Assembly (NCBI RefSeq): GCF_022829685.1
Contig: NZ_JAKSYE010000074.1
Coordinates: forward strand, 26,890-90,889
Reading direction: 5' to 3'
DNA: 64,000 nt
Source: Methylobacterium sp. E-045
GTDB taxonomy: Bacteria; Pseudomonadota; Alphaproteobacteria; Rhizobiales; Beijerinckiaceae
The position numbers were made by a program, and so were the translations under genes. The notes under the pieces are model-generated. The model was not told the DNA's origin and searched no databases. It was given only the letters and a program-made list of their open reading frames with translations. The first letter of the stretch is position 1, and each line of letters opens with the position of its first letter. Positions 40,494 through 49,361 of this stretch are shown here, one piece after another.

Positions 40494-41429
40494 ATGATGC
40501 GGTTCGACCTCGTCGATCTCGGCCTGTTCCGCCACGTGGCGGAGGCGGGGTCGATCACGCACGGGGCGGCCCGGGCCAATCTCGCGCTCGCCGCCGCGTC
40601 GAGCCGGATCCGGGCGATGGAGGTCTCCCTCGGGGCGGCCCTCCTCAGCCGGAGCCGCCAGGGTGTCGTCCTGACGCCCGCCGGGCGTGCGCTCCTCGCC
40701 CATGCCCGCACCCTGCTGGAGGGCGTCGACCGGATGCAGGGGGATCTCGCCGCCTATGCCGGCGGCGCCATCGGCCAGATCAAGGTGCTGTCGAACACCC
40801 ACGCGCTCACCGAGTTCCTGCCGGAGGCCCTGAGCGCCTACCTCGCCCTCCATACCGGCGTCAGCGTCGATATCGTCGAGCGCACCTCGGACGAGATCGT
40901 CGGCCTCGTGGCGGAAGGAGGCGCCGATCTCGGCATCGTTTCCGGCACGGTGGATACCGGCACCCTGGAGACCCATCCGTTCCGTGAGGACAGGTTCGTG
41001 GCGGTGCTGCCCGCCGGCCATCCCCTGGGAGAACGGGAGGGCGTGCCCTTCGCCGAGGTCCTGGATTACGACCTCGTCGGCCTCGACAGGGCGAGCGCCA
41101 TCACCCGCTTCCTCGCCGACAAGGCCATGCGCACCGGGCGGCCGCCCATGCGGCTGCGGGTCCAGCTGCGCGGCTTCGATGCGGTGTGCCGGCTGGTGGA
41201 ATGCGGCGTCGGCCTCGGAATCGTCCCGGAGACGACGGCCCGGCGCGCCGCGCGCTCCATGGGCCTCGAAATCGTCCCGCTCCTCGACCCCTGGGCCGCG
41301 CGCGACCTCACCATCTGCCTGCGGTCCCTCGAAGGGCTGCCGGTTTTCGCGCGGGAGTTCGTCGCCCATCTGCGCGAGGGGGCCGGCCGGCCCGGTTTAG
41401 GGCTCCCCTCCGGCGCCCGCCTTGGCTAA
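40494..41429 (+). CDS. LysR family transcriptional regulator
   Basis: 311 residues; a second ATG follows directly. The winged helix is at ~1-60 (DLVDLGLFRHVAEAGSITHG) and the substrate-binding domain at ~90-300 (GQIKVLSNTHALTEFLPEAL, GGADLGIVSGTVDTG). It starts 70 bases from ftsB on the opposite strand. Ligand and targets are not evident. The mntR gene follows 66 bases downstream from the start used here. Confidence 0.9.
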   Translation: MMRFDLVDLGLFRHVAEAGSITHGAARANLALAAASSRIRAMEVSLGAALLSRSRQGVVLTPAGRALLAHARTLLEGVDRMQGDLAAYAGGAIGQIKVLSNTHALTEFLPEALSAYLALHTGVSVDIVERTSDEIVGLVAEGGADLGIVSGTVDTGTLETHPFREDRFVAVLPAGHPLGEREGVPFAEVLDYDLVGLDRASAITRFLADKAMRTGRPPMRLRVQLRGFDAVCRLVECGVGLGIVPETTARRAARSMGLEIVPLLDPWAARDLTICLRSLEGLPVFAREFVAHLREGAGRPGLGLPSGARLG

Positions 41430-41495
41430 ACACGGGCTCGGGGCACCGGATGGTCCGTGTCCGTCACACCGGTGAAGCAAGGGTTGCCCGGCATC

Positions 41496-41948
41496 ATGCA
41501 GGATTCGTCGCGATCCATGCCCGACGCGCCGCTGGTCGATCCGGACGTCCATGTGGAGAGCTTCCGGCAGGCGCGCGAGGCGCGCCGCCTCGAACTCGTG
41601 GAAGATTATGTCGAGCTGATCGCCGACCTCATCGGCGATGGCGGCGAAGCGCGGCAGGTGGATATCGCCGCGCGCCTCGGCGTCGCCCAGCCCACCGTCG
41701 CCAAGATGCTGAAGCGCCTGGCCGAGGACGGCCTCGTGCAGCAGCGCCCCTATCGTGGCGTCTTCCTCACCGAGAGCGGGCGCATGCTCGCGGTCCAGAG
41801 CCGCGAGCGCCATCGCATCGTCGAGCACTTCCTCTGTGCGCTCGGCGTCAGCGCCGAGACCGCGCGGCGCGATGCGGAGGGGATCGAGCATCACGTCAGC
41901 GCCGAGACCCTCGAGGCGTTTCGCGCCTTCACCGAGCGCAAGGGCTGA
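41496..41948 (+). CDS. mntR: Manganese-responsive regulator MntR (DtxR family)
   Basis: 150 residues from ATG 41496; GTG 41457 would add 13 residues. The sequence follows the E. coli MntR pattern closely: [38 protein letters not shown] and [25 protein letters not shown]. The metal-binding Glu/His residues of MntR (EGIEHH) are present. MntR represses manganese uptake genes when manganese is high. No mntH is nearby, so it acts on distant genes. The call is firm. Confidence 0.93.
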   Translation: MQDSSRSMPDAPLVDPDVHVESFRQAREARRLELVEDYVELIADLIGDGGEARQVDIAARLGVAQPTVAKMLKRLAEDGLVQQRPYRGVFLTESGRMLAVQSRERHRIVEHFLCALGVSAETARRDAEGIEHHVSAETLEAFRAFTERKG

Positions 41949-42051
41949 TACCCGCCCCCGAAGAGCCTGACTCATCGAGGTCTGCCCGCGCGACGGCGTT
42001 CGCGCTTCGACACCTGTCCGCCGGCTCCAGAATCCCGACTCCGATCGGGCT

Positions 42052-42627
42052 CTACGGTTTTCGCGCCGAGACATGCCGCGTCGAACGGCTCGACGGCAGC
42101 GACGAGGAGCGTGCGAGCCCGCCGAGGTCGCCCCATCCGCCCAATCCGGTTCCCCTGGCATGGAGCGGGGATGCCTCGATGACGCCATCCGCCACGGCGA
42201 GGTGGCCGGTGGCGACGCCGCGGATCATCTCGGGGGCGTGTTGCCGGGCCGCGATCCCGAAGAGGGACATGCCTTTGCTGCCGGGCGCCAGAAGCGTTCC
42301 GAGGGCGCCCTCCGGTGGGCCGCCGGCAAGGCGCATGACGCCTCCGGCAGCATCGAGGACAGCCGCTGCCGCCTCGATCTCGCCGAACGCCAGGAGCTTG
42401 CCGGCGCGGGTGATGCGCACCTCGTAGCCGTATCCCTCCCGGTCCCGATAAAGGCGGGTCAGGCCGAGCTGAAGCGATTCGCAGATCATCTGGACGTGGT
42501 CGCGCGCGTAATCGTCGCTCGTCATGACGGTCGCGAAGACGTCCGGCCTCGACTGCGTGCTGGCGACGATGTGCTTGAGAAATTCGAGCTTGGTCGATTT
42601 CTGAATGACGACGAGACCGCGTCTCAA
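42052..42627 (-). CDS. Hypothetical protein, TTG start
   Basis: 191 residues if translation starts at TTG 42627, which has GGGAGG seven bases before it; no in-frame ATG has a comparable site. Visible are LVVIQKSTKLEFLKHIVAS, YARDHVQMICESLQLGLTRLY, YEVRITRAGKLLAFGEIEAA and a Gly/Ser-rich end. I do not recognise the family. It is convergent with mntR and transcribed in the same direction as the ACP-ligase-decarboxylase cassette, 122 bases downstream of it. Confidence 0.55.
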   Translation of the reverse strand: MRRGLVVIQKSTKLEFLKHIVASTQSRPDVFATVMTSDDYARDHVQMICESLQLGLTRLYRDREGYGYEVRITRAGKLLAFGEIEAAAAVLDAAGGVMRLAGGPPEGALGTLLAPGSKGMSLFGIAARQHAPEMIRGVATGHLAVADGVIEASPLHARGTGLGGWGDLGGLARSSSLPSSRSTRHVSARKP

Positions 42628-42749
42628 TCGATCGCCTCCCGCATCGCGTCCGAACGCCGCGACATCTAACGGCGGGAGGGTTTCCGGTCCGTTGCGAAAC
42701 CCGGTCGCCTTGGAACGATCTCGTGGTCCAGGGCGAGCAGGCCGCGTCG

Positions 42750-44048
42750 TCAGTCGCCCGGTCGCGCCATGCCGATCTCCCGCGCCGTGCCCCCATCCAC
42801 CAGGAGTTCCGCCGGTCGCGGATGACTGAGAAAGCCGGTGGGGCTCGCCGTCAGGCCATAGGCGCCCGATTGCAGGACGGCGACGAGGTCGCCCGCCGCG
42901 AGGTCCGGCAGCGGGGTGGCGCGGGCGAGCATGTCGAGGGGCGTGCAGAGCGGGCCGACCACGGCGCAGGGCGAGCGCGGGCCGCCGCGATCCACCACGC
43001 CCGTCACGGGATAGTCGCGCTTGACCACCTGTCCGAGATTGCCCGACGCGGCGAGATGGTGGTGCATCCCGCCATCGGTGATGACGAAGCGGCTGCCCCG
43101 CGAGACTTTCACCGCCCTCACCCGCGCCACGTAGAGGCCCGCCGGCCCGGCGAGGAACCGCCCGGGTTCGAGCACGATCCGCGCCTCCCGGAGGCGGGGA
43201 TCTGACGTCACACGGGTGATCAGCGCCGGCATCCCGTCGCGAAGGGCGCCAAGGTCGAGGGCCGCGTCGGCGGAGAAATAGGGAATGCCGAGGCCGCCGC
43301 CGAGGTCGATCGTCTCCAGCGGGCGGGCGATCCGCTCGGCCACCCGCTCCGCCAGGGACAGGCCGTAGGCCCATTGCGAGAGGAGGGTCGCGGCGGCGAG
43401 CCCCTGCGTTCCGGCAAAGAGGTGGATGCCGGCCAGATGCAGGCGCGGTTCGGCCTCCACCGCATCGACGATGGCATCGAGCTCCTCCTCGTCGAAGCCG
43501 AAGGGCGAGGGCTTGCCGCCCATCCGCATGGCGCCGCCCTGCGCGTCGGGCCCCGGATTGATCCGGATCGCCACCCGCTGGACGACGCCGTGGCGTCCGG
43601 CCGCCTCGGCGACGCGGCGCATCTCTTCGCCGTTCTCCAGATGGATCTCGCCGATCCCGCCGGCGACCGTGGCCTCGATGTCGGCGTCGCTCTTGCCCGG
43701 CCCGGCGAACAGGATGTGGCGCGGATCGACGCCGGCCGCCCAGGAGGCGGCGAATTCCGCACCGGACGCGATCTCGGCCCCCGCCCCCTCGTCGCGGAAG
43801 ACGCGGATGATTGCGGGGGCCGGGTTGGCCTTCACCGAGTAATCCACCACCGCGAAGCCGGCGACCGCCCGCGCGAGGTCGCGATAGGCGCGGCGGAAGA
43901 GGTCGGCGTCGTAGACGAAGAACGGCGTACCGTGAGCCTCGGCGAGGCCGCGGAGATCGAGGCCGCCCACATGCAGCACGCCGTCGCGCCGCGAAAAGTT
44001 CGCCGCGACGAGGCGGTCCGCGAGGCTGTCGCCGAACGTGTCAGACAT
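42750..44048 (-). CDS. PLP-dependent decarboxylase, fold type III
   Basis: 432 residues from ATG 44048. N-terminal PLP barrel with Lys in VVDYSVKANPAP, GIHLFAGTQG, and GGGLGIPYFS for phosphate binding; C-terminal beta domain with VLEPGRFLAGPAG, VGPLCTPLDML with the substrate Cys and QSGAYGLTASP. This resembles the diaminopimelate/ornithine decarboxylase family, and in particular the branch that travels with an AMP-forming ligase and an acyl carrier protein in exosortase-associated clusters. No exosortase is visible here. It overlaps the ligase stop by eight bases. Confidence 0.86.
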   Translation of the reverse strand: MSDTFGDSLADRLVAANFSRRDGVLHVGGLDLRGLAEAHGTPFFVYDADLFRRAYRDLARAVAGFAVVDYSVKANPAPAIIRVFRDEGAGAEIASGAEFAASWAAGVDPRHILFAGPGKSDADIEATVAGGIGEIHLENGEEMRRVAEAAGRHGVVQRVAIRINPGPDAQGGAMRMGGKPSPFGFDEEELDAIVDAVEAEPRLHLAGIHLFAGTQGLAAATLLSQWAYGLSLAERVAERIARPLETIDLGGGLGIPYFSADAALDLGALRDGMPALITRVTSDPRLREARIVLEPGRFLAGPAGLYVARVRAVKVSRGSRFVITDGGMHHHLAASGNLGQVVKRDYPVTGVVDRGGPRSPCAVVGPLCTPLDMLARATPLPDLAAGDLVAVLQSGAYGLTASPTGFLSHPRPAELLVDGGTAREIGMARPGD

Positions 44049-45531
44049 AGCTCGTCCGTTCCGCCACGAGGCGCTTGTAATCGACCTTGCCGTTGGGCGT
44101 CGTCGGCAGGGCCGGGACGGTCTCGACGGCGCGCGGAACCATGTGCGGGGGCAGCGTCCGCCGCACGGCCTGAAGGACCTCCTCCGGCGCGGGGCCGCTC
44201 CCGGCCGGCACGGCGACGGCGTGGATGCGCTGCCCGAGGCCGGCATCGGCCAGACCGATGACCGCCACCGCCCGGAAGGCGCCGGTCTCCATCAGCGCTT
44301 CCTCCACCTCGGTGGGGCTCACGCGGAAGCCGGCGCTCTTGATCATCGCATCCTCGCGGCCGAGGAAGCGGAAATAGCCGTCCCCGTCCTCCACAACGAG
44401 GTCGCCGGAGCGGCAGACGGGGGTGCCGTCCTGCGGGAAACGCGGGTCCGGCACCAGGACGCGCGCCGTATCCTCGGGCCGGTTCCAGTAGCCGAGGGAC
44501 ACGGTGGGACCGCGATGGTGGAGGATGCCCGGCTCGCCGGGCCGGGTCCGCCTTCCGTCGGCCGTCACGGCGAAGATCTCGGTCTCGGGGATGGCGCGGC
44601 CCATGGAGCCCGGCCGCGCGTCGATCTCGCCCGGCGGCAGGTAGGTGGAGCGGAAGGCTTCGGTGAGGCCGTACATCAGCACGATGTCGGTGTGCGGCAG
44701 CGCCCGGCGCAGGCGCGCCACGGTCTCCTGCGGCACCGCGCCGCCCGAATTGGTGAGGATGCGCAGGCTCGCGAGATCCGCCTTGCCGAGCCTCGGCGCC
44801 GCGCGGGTCAGCAGGGTCCAGAGGGTCGGGACGCCGGCCAGGATCGTGATCCGATGCCGTTCGATGGCCCGCACCACCTCGTCGCCGAAGCGGAATTCCA
44901 GCAGGACGAGGCAGGCGCCCTGCTCGATGCTCGTGAGGAGCTGGTTGAGGCCGTAATCGAACGAGAACGGCAGGACCGAGAGGATGCGGTCCTCCGGCCC
45001 GATGGCGAGATAGGTCCGCACGATCCGCGTGCCGGCCAGGAGATTGGCGTGGCTCAGCATCACGCCCTTCGGCCTCCCGGTGGAGCCGGACGTGTAGAGG
45101 ATCGCCGCGAGGCCGGGCGGCGGAGTGGTGACGGTGTCGGGGGCGAGCCGGACGATCAGCGGGGCGGCGAGCCCTCCCCCCTCTGCGGGGAGAGGGTTGA
45201 GGGTGGCGTCCGTGATGAGGAACCGCGCCCCGCAATCGGACAGGATGTGCCGCACCTGGCGCGGGCGCAGGCTCGGATGGATCGGTACGAACACCGCGCC
45301 GGCGCGGCTGATCGCGACGATCGCGACGCATTCGGGAAGCGATTTCGGCAGCAGGATCGCGACGCGGTCGCCGGGCGCGATCCCCGCCTCCGTCAGGCGC
45401 CGTGCCAGGGCCGCGACCCTGACGCGCAGCTCGCCGTAGCTCAGCCGTTCGTCGCTGCAGACGAGCGCGATCCGCTCGGGCGCGCAGGCGGCTCCGTCGA
45501 GGAGGTCGTGAAGCAGGGCGGGCGTGGTCAT
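44041..45531 (-). CDS. AMP-forming acyl/amino acid ligase (ANL family)
   Basis: 496 residues. Motifs: AMP-binding P-loop LYTSGSTGRPKGVMLSH, LMYGLTEAFRSTY, RSGDLV, GFRVSPTEVEEALM and the C-terminal lysine in PNGKVDYKRL. It would activate an acid and load it onto the following ACP. It resembles ligases paired with the PLP decarboxylase in exosortase-associated clusters. Residues ~110-120 (NPLPAEGGGLA) are encoded by a piece of the palindromic repeat family, so the protein carries a short repeat-derived insert. Four bases separate it from the ACP gene. Confidence 0.88.
   Translation of the reverse strand: MTTPALLHDLLDGAACAPERIALVCSDERLSYGELRVRVAALARRLTEAGIAPGDRVAILLPKSLPECVAIVAISRAGAVFVPIHPSLRPRQVRHILSDCGARFLITDATLNPLPAEGGGLAAPLIVRLAPDTVTTPPPGLAAILYTSGSTGRPKGVMLSHANLLAGTRIVRTYLAIGPEDRILSVLPFSFDYGLNQLLTSIEQGACLVLLEFRFGDEVVRAIERHRITILAGVPTLWTLLTRAAPRLGKADLASLRILTNSGGAVPQETVARLRRALPHTDIVLMYGLTEAFRSTYLPPGEIDARPGSMGRAIPETEIFAVTADGRRTRPGEPGILHHRGPTVSLGYWNRPEDTARVLVPDPRFPQDGTPVCRSGDLVVEDGDGYFRFLGREDAMIKSAGFRVSPTEVEEALMETGAFRAVAVIGLADAGLGQRIHAVAVPAGSGPAPEEVLQAVRRTLPPHMVPRAVETVPALPTTPNGKVDYKRLVAERTSYV
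45171..45204. repeat. Repeat fragment inside the ligase gene
   Basis: CCCTCCCCCCTCTGCGGGG followed by AGAGGGTTGAGGG is the first hairpin of the palindromic repeat family, in frame inside the AMP-ligase coding region. Confidence 0.6.
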
Positions 45532-45534
45532 GGA

Positions 45535-45804
45535 CTAGGGCTGCGGTCGTGTCCGCTTGGCCTCGACGAAGGCGGCCAAGGCGTCGACGCTCTCGAAATG
45601 CGCGAGTTCGAACGCGTCCTCCTCGATCTCGAAGCCGAACCGGTCGCCGAGCTCCATCATCAGGTCGAGCACGCCGATGGAATCGAGGGCATCGCTGGTG
45701 ACGAGGGAGGTCGATCCGGTCACCGCACCCGGCGCGAGGCCGGGATTGCGACCGGCGATGAAGGCGAGGATCGCCTCGCGCGCGGCGGCATGTGCTTCAG
45801 CCAA
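45535..45804 (-). CDS. Acyl carrier protein
   Basis: 89 residues. The phosphopantetheine site is in DALDSIGVLDLMMELGDRF, with Ser. Acidic helices surround it. It is the first gene of the ACP-ligase-decarboxylase cassette, three bases before the ligase start. It is not the fatty-acid ACP (no DSLD-type motif), fitting a dedicated carrier for the activated acid. Confidence 0.85.
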   Translation of the reverse strand: MAEAHAAAREAILAFIAGRNPGLAPGAVTGSTSLVTSDALDSIGVLDLMMELGDRFGFEIEEDAFELAHFESVDALAAFVEAKRTRPQP

Positions 45805-45903
45805 GACCTGATCCCCCAGACAACGCGTACCGCCGCCGCGCTTACGCCATCGTCGGTCTCGAAGTCCATGACCGTGCCGTGGGCCCGTCGCGGATGCCGG
45901 TTC

Positions 45904-46821
45904 TCAGGCCGTTTCGGCCTGCGCTTCGCCCGCCGCCTCCGGCATCGCCTCGCCGTCGGGGATCACGTCCACCTCGACCTTGAGCTTCTGCGGGCCGGAG
46001 GAGGAGACGATGCCGTCGATGGGGGAGACGTCGGTGTAGTCGCGGCCCCGCGCCACCACGATGTGGTCGTCGCAGGCGCCGATGTTGTTGGTGGGGTCGA
46101 GGCCGATCCAGCCGTCCCCGCACCAGACCGAGACCCAGGCATGGCTGGCATCGGCGCCCCTCAGGCGCGGCCGGCCGGCGGGCGGGATGGTGCGGATGTA
46201 GCCGCTGACATAGGCGGCCGGCAGGCCGAGGCCGCGCAGGCCGGCGATCATGATATGCGCGAAATCCTGGCACACCCCCGCCCTGAGGGCGAAGGCCTCG
46301 GCCAGCGGCGTGTGGACGGTGGTCGCCTTGGCGTCGAACGTGAAGTCGGTGCGGATGCGCCGCATCAGGTCGACGGCTCCGCCATAGGCGCTCCGGCCGG
46401 GGGTGAAGCTCGCCCGGGCATAATCGGTCACGTCCGGGTCGAGGGGAACCCTGACGCTCGGGAACACGAAATGGACGGGGGCGTCGGGCGCCATGGAGCG
46501 GCCGGAGATCGCGGTGTCGCGCACCGTCTCCCAGGGCATGCCGGATTCGGGCTCCGGCAGCGGCGGACGTGTCACCTGCACCCGCGAGAGGGCTTCCACC
46601 CGCAACTCGCTATGCGGCGTGTCGATCAGGAAGGTCACCACGTCGAGGCCGAAATAGTCGCGCCGCACGGTGCGGGTCCGCGGCGTCGGCGAGATGGTCA
46701 GCGCGCTCGACAGAACGCTCTGCCCCTCCCCGTCGCGCGGCTGCAGCCTGAGGGCGCAGCGGGCGTAGCGGACGGGCTTGCCGTAGCGGTAGGTGGTGAG
46801 GTGGCGCAGCGTATAGATCAC
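45904..46821 (-). CDS. Transglutaminase-like protein with N-terminal beta domain
   Basis: 305 residues, starting at GTG 46821 overlapping the stop of the ATP-grasp gene by four bases. N-terminus RHLTTYRYGKPVRYARCALRLQP is the bacterial transglutaminase N domain; the core has AFALRAGVCQDFAHIMIAGL with the catalytic Cys and ADASHAWVSVW with the His, then LDPTNNI with the Asp. It may cleave or form amide bonds on peptides. It is the last gene of a three-gene overlapping operon. Confidence 0.92.
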   Translation of the reverse strand: MIYTLRHLTTYRYGKPVRYARCALRLQPRDGEGQSVLSSALTISPTPRTRTVRRDYFGLDVVTFLIDTPHSELRVEALSRVQVTRPPLPEPESGMPWETVRDTAISGRSMAPDAPVHFVFPSVRVPLDPDVTDYARASFTPGRSAYGGAVDLMRRIRTDFTFDAKATTVHTPLAEAFALRAGVCQDFAHIMIAGLRGLGLPAAYVSGYIRTIPPAGRPRLRGADASHAWVSVWCGDGWIGLDPTNNIGACDDHIVVARGRDYTDVSPIDGIVSSSGPQKLKVEVDVIPDGEAMPEAAGEAQAETA

Positions 46822-49361
46822 GCGAGACCCACCAGCTTTTCCGGCCGCATGGCATGCGGTCCGTTGGGGAAGTAGCGGGTGACGATCGCGTCGGCTAGGC
46901 CCTCGAAGGTGTTCTCGAGGCGGGCCACCGCCGCCCCGTCGAGTTCCGACGCCTCGGCGGTGGTGAATTCGGCGGCGAGCTTGAGGGCGAGGCGCCGGTG
47001 CGATTCGGGCAGGCCGTCGACGCGGAGCGCCGGCAGGTCGGCGAGATGCCGGCAGATCGCCTCGATCTGGAAGGCGACGGAGCGCGGGTTGAAGGGATCG
47101 AGGAGCACCATGTCGCGCACCGGGTCGATGGCCACGCCCTGCATGTAGCGCGCGCCGAACGAGACGTGCGAGTCGCAGAGGGACAGCACCACGCCGAGAT
47201 CCTCGGCCGTCGCCTCGTCCCCCGCGAAACGGGCGGCGAAGGAGCAGGTGTTGATCGCCCGTTCGATCCGGCGGCCGAGATCAACGAAGTGCCAGCCCGC
47301 CGTGCGATTCATGTTCTCCTGCGCCAGACCTGCGAGGGCGGCGATATGGCCGAGCGCCCGCTCCGCCAGGCCGAGGAGCTCGGCCTCGGCCAGCTCCCTG
47401 GCCCCGTCGAGGTCGAGGAGGTCCCTCAGGTCGGCCAGGGCGCGCCAGGCCTCGCTCGAGAGTCGTTCGCGCAGGGACGCCGCGTTGTGGCGCGCGGACA
47501 GGCTGTGGGACAGGGCCGACCCGTAGGCCGCGCGCCCGCTCAGAGCCTCCTGCGCGAGTTTGGCCGTGGGCAGGTCGGGCGCTTCGATGGCGCCCCATTC
47601 ATCCAGCAGGGCGCGGATGCGCAGGGCCGTCGGGGCGCTCTCGGTGCCGGCCATGTCGGCGATCACCGCGTTCCCGACGCTGCCGAGATGGGCGATGACG
47701 AGGCGGATCACCGCCTCCGCCCGCTCGACGTAGCGGCCGAACCAGAACAGGTTGTCGGCCGCCCTCGACGGCAGGTGGCCGGCGATGCGGCGCACGCGGG
47801 GGGCGCCCGGATGCATCAGCGAGACGGGCTCCACCGGCCCGTCCGAGAGCACCCACACATCCGCCGACTTGATCCCGGCCCGCATCTCGATGGGGTTCAC
47901 GTCGGGGCGCTCGGAGATGCGGCAGAAGCCGCCGGGCATCACCCGCCAGCCGTCGGGCGTCGCCGCCGCGAAGACCCGCAGCACGAAGGGACGGGGCACG
48001 AGGCGCATCCCGTCGGGGCCGCGCTCCCAGCCGGGCATCGTCGAGAGAGGGGCGTGCTCCTGCGCCACGTAGTCGAACGGCCGGTCGCGCAGGGCGGCCA
48101 CCACGCGCTCGCGCTCGGCGCCGATGGCATGCGGCCCGAGGATGGCGTCGCGCCCCATGCCCTTGGTCGGGGTCGCCACCGGCCGCAGGTTCAGGTGTTC
48201 GAGGTTGTCGCGGACATGGGCCAGGGATTCGGGGTCGCCACACCACCAGCTCTTCGGCCCCTGAAGGCTGAGATCGGTGCCGAGGAAGTAGCGGGCGATG
48301 CGCGGCAGGTAGGCGCTGAGCGCCCCCGATTCGAGGATGCCGGAGCCCGGCATGTTGCCGACGACGAGGCTGCCGTCGCGCAGGGCCTCCAGCACGCCCG
48401 ACACGCCGAGGCGCGAGGCGGGGTTGAGTTCGAGCGGGTCGAGATAGTCGGAATCGATGCGCCGCCACAGGGCGTCGATGCGCTTGAGGCCGGAGACGGT
48501 GCGCACGTGCAGCACCCCGTCCTGCATCACCAGGTCGTCGCCCTCCACCAGGAGCAGGCCGAGATAGCGCGCCAGCGCCGCCTGCTCCACGTAGGTCGAG
48601 CTCAGGGGGCCGGAGGTGAGCAGGCCGATGCGCGGGTCGCTGCGCTGCGCACCCATGACGAGCCCGTCGCGAAACGCCTGGAAGAACGGGGCGAGGCGTT
48701 CCACATGGAGGTCGGCATAGAGGTCCGGGAAGGCGCGGGTCAGCACCATCCGGTTCTCCAGGGCGTAGCCGGGGCCGGACGGAGCCTGGGTCCGGTCAGC
48801 GAGCACCCGCCAGCGCCCGTCGGGCCCCCGGCCGATATCGGCGGCATAGAGCTTGAGCCAGCGCCCGCCGGGGGGCGTCACCCCCGAGAGCGGGCGCAGG
48901 AATTCCGGCGCTCCCGCCACCAGGGCCGCCGGCAGCACCCCTTCCGACACCATCCGGCCGGCGCCGTAGATGTCGGAGACGATGGATTCCATCAGTCCGG
49001 CGCGCTGGACGATGCCGGCGCTGAGGGCGCGCCATTCGGCGCCCTCGATCACCAGGGGCAGGGAACTCAGCGGCCAGGCATGCTCGCGCTGGTCGCCGTA
49101 GATCCGATACGAGATGCCGGTATCGCGGATGTGCCGCTCGGCCGAGGCGAAGCGGGCGGTGATCTCGGCTCCGCTCAGGGCCCCGAGGCGGTCGAGCAGC
49201 CGTGGCCAAGCCCCTTTACAGGCCCCTTCGCGAGCCCCGCCGCGAGGGCCGTCGGGCCCCGCGAACTCGTCCGGAATTCCGGGCCGAGGTCGGTAGTCCG
49301 AGGTCCAGCGCGCGACACGCGACGCCGTTCCTCCGGCTTGCGCCTCGGCCAGGTGGGTCAT
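46818..49361 (-). CDS. Circularly permuted ATP-grasp / alpha-E domain protein
   Basis: 847 residues, ATG 49361 overlapping the previous stop (ATGA). Residues ~1-480 form a circularly permuted ATP-grasp domain ([84 protein letters not shown]); ~530-847 an alpha-E domain ([40 protein letters not shown]). Comparative studies predict that such proteins ligate amino acids to peptides. The fusion of both domains is one of the known forms. Confidence 0.88.
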   Translation of the reverse strand: MTHLAEAQAGGTASRVARWTSDYRPRPGIPDEFAGPDGPRGGAREGACKGAWPRLLDRLGALSGAEITARFASAERHIRDTGISYRIYGDQREHAWPLSSLPLVIEGAEWRALSAGIVQRAGLMESIVSDIYGAGRMVSEGVLPAALVAGAPEFLRPLSGVTPPGGRWLKLYAADIGRGPDGRWRVLADRTQAPSGPGYALENRMVLTRAFPDLYADLHVERLAPFFQAFRDGLVMGAQRSDPRIGLLTSGPLSSTYVEQAALARYLGLLLVEGDDLVMQDGVLHVRTVSGLKRIDALWRRIDSDYLDPLELNPASRLGVSGVLEALRDGSLVVGNMPGSGILESGALSAYLPRIARYFLGTDLSLQGPKSWWCGDPESLAHVRDNLEHLNLRPVATPTKGMGRDAILGPHAIGAERERVVAALRDRPFDYVAQEHAPLSTMPGWERGPDGMRLVPRPFVLRVFAAATPDGWRVMPGGFCRISERPDVNPIEMRAGIKSADVWVLSDGPVEPVSLMHPGAPRVRRIAGHLPSRAADNLFWFGRYVERAEAVIRLVIAHLGSVGNAVIADMAGTESAPTALRIRALLDEWGAIEAPDLPTAKLAQEALSGRAAYGSALSHSLSARHNAASLRERLSSEAWRALADLRDLLDLDGARELAEAELLGLAERALGHIAALAGLAQENMNRTAGWHFVDLGRRIERAINTCSFAARFAGDEATAEDLGVVLSLCDSHVSFGARYMQGVAIDPVRDMVLLDPFNPRSVAFQIEAICRHLADLPALRVDGLPESHRRLALKLAAEFTTAEASELDGAAVARLENTFEGLADAIVTRYFPNGPHAMRPEKLVGLA

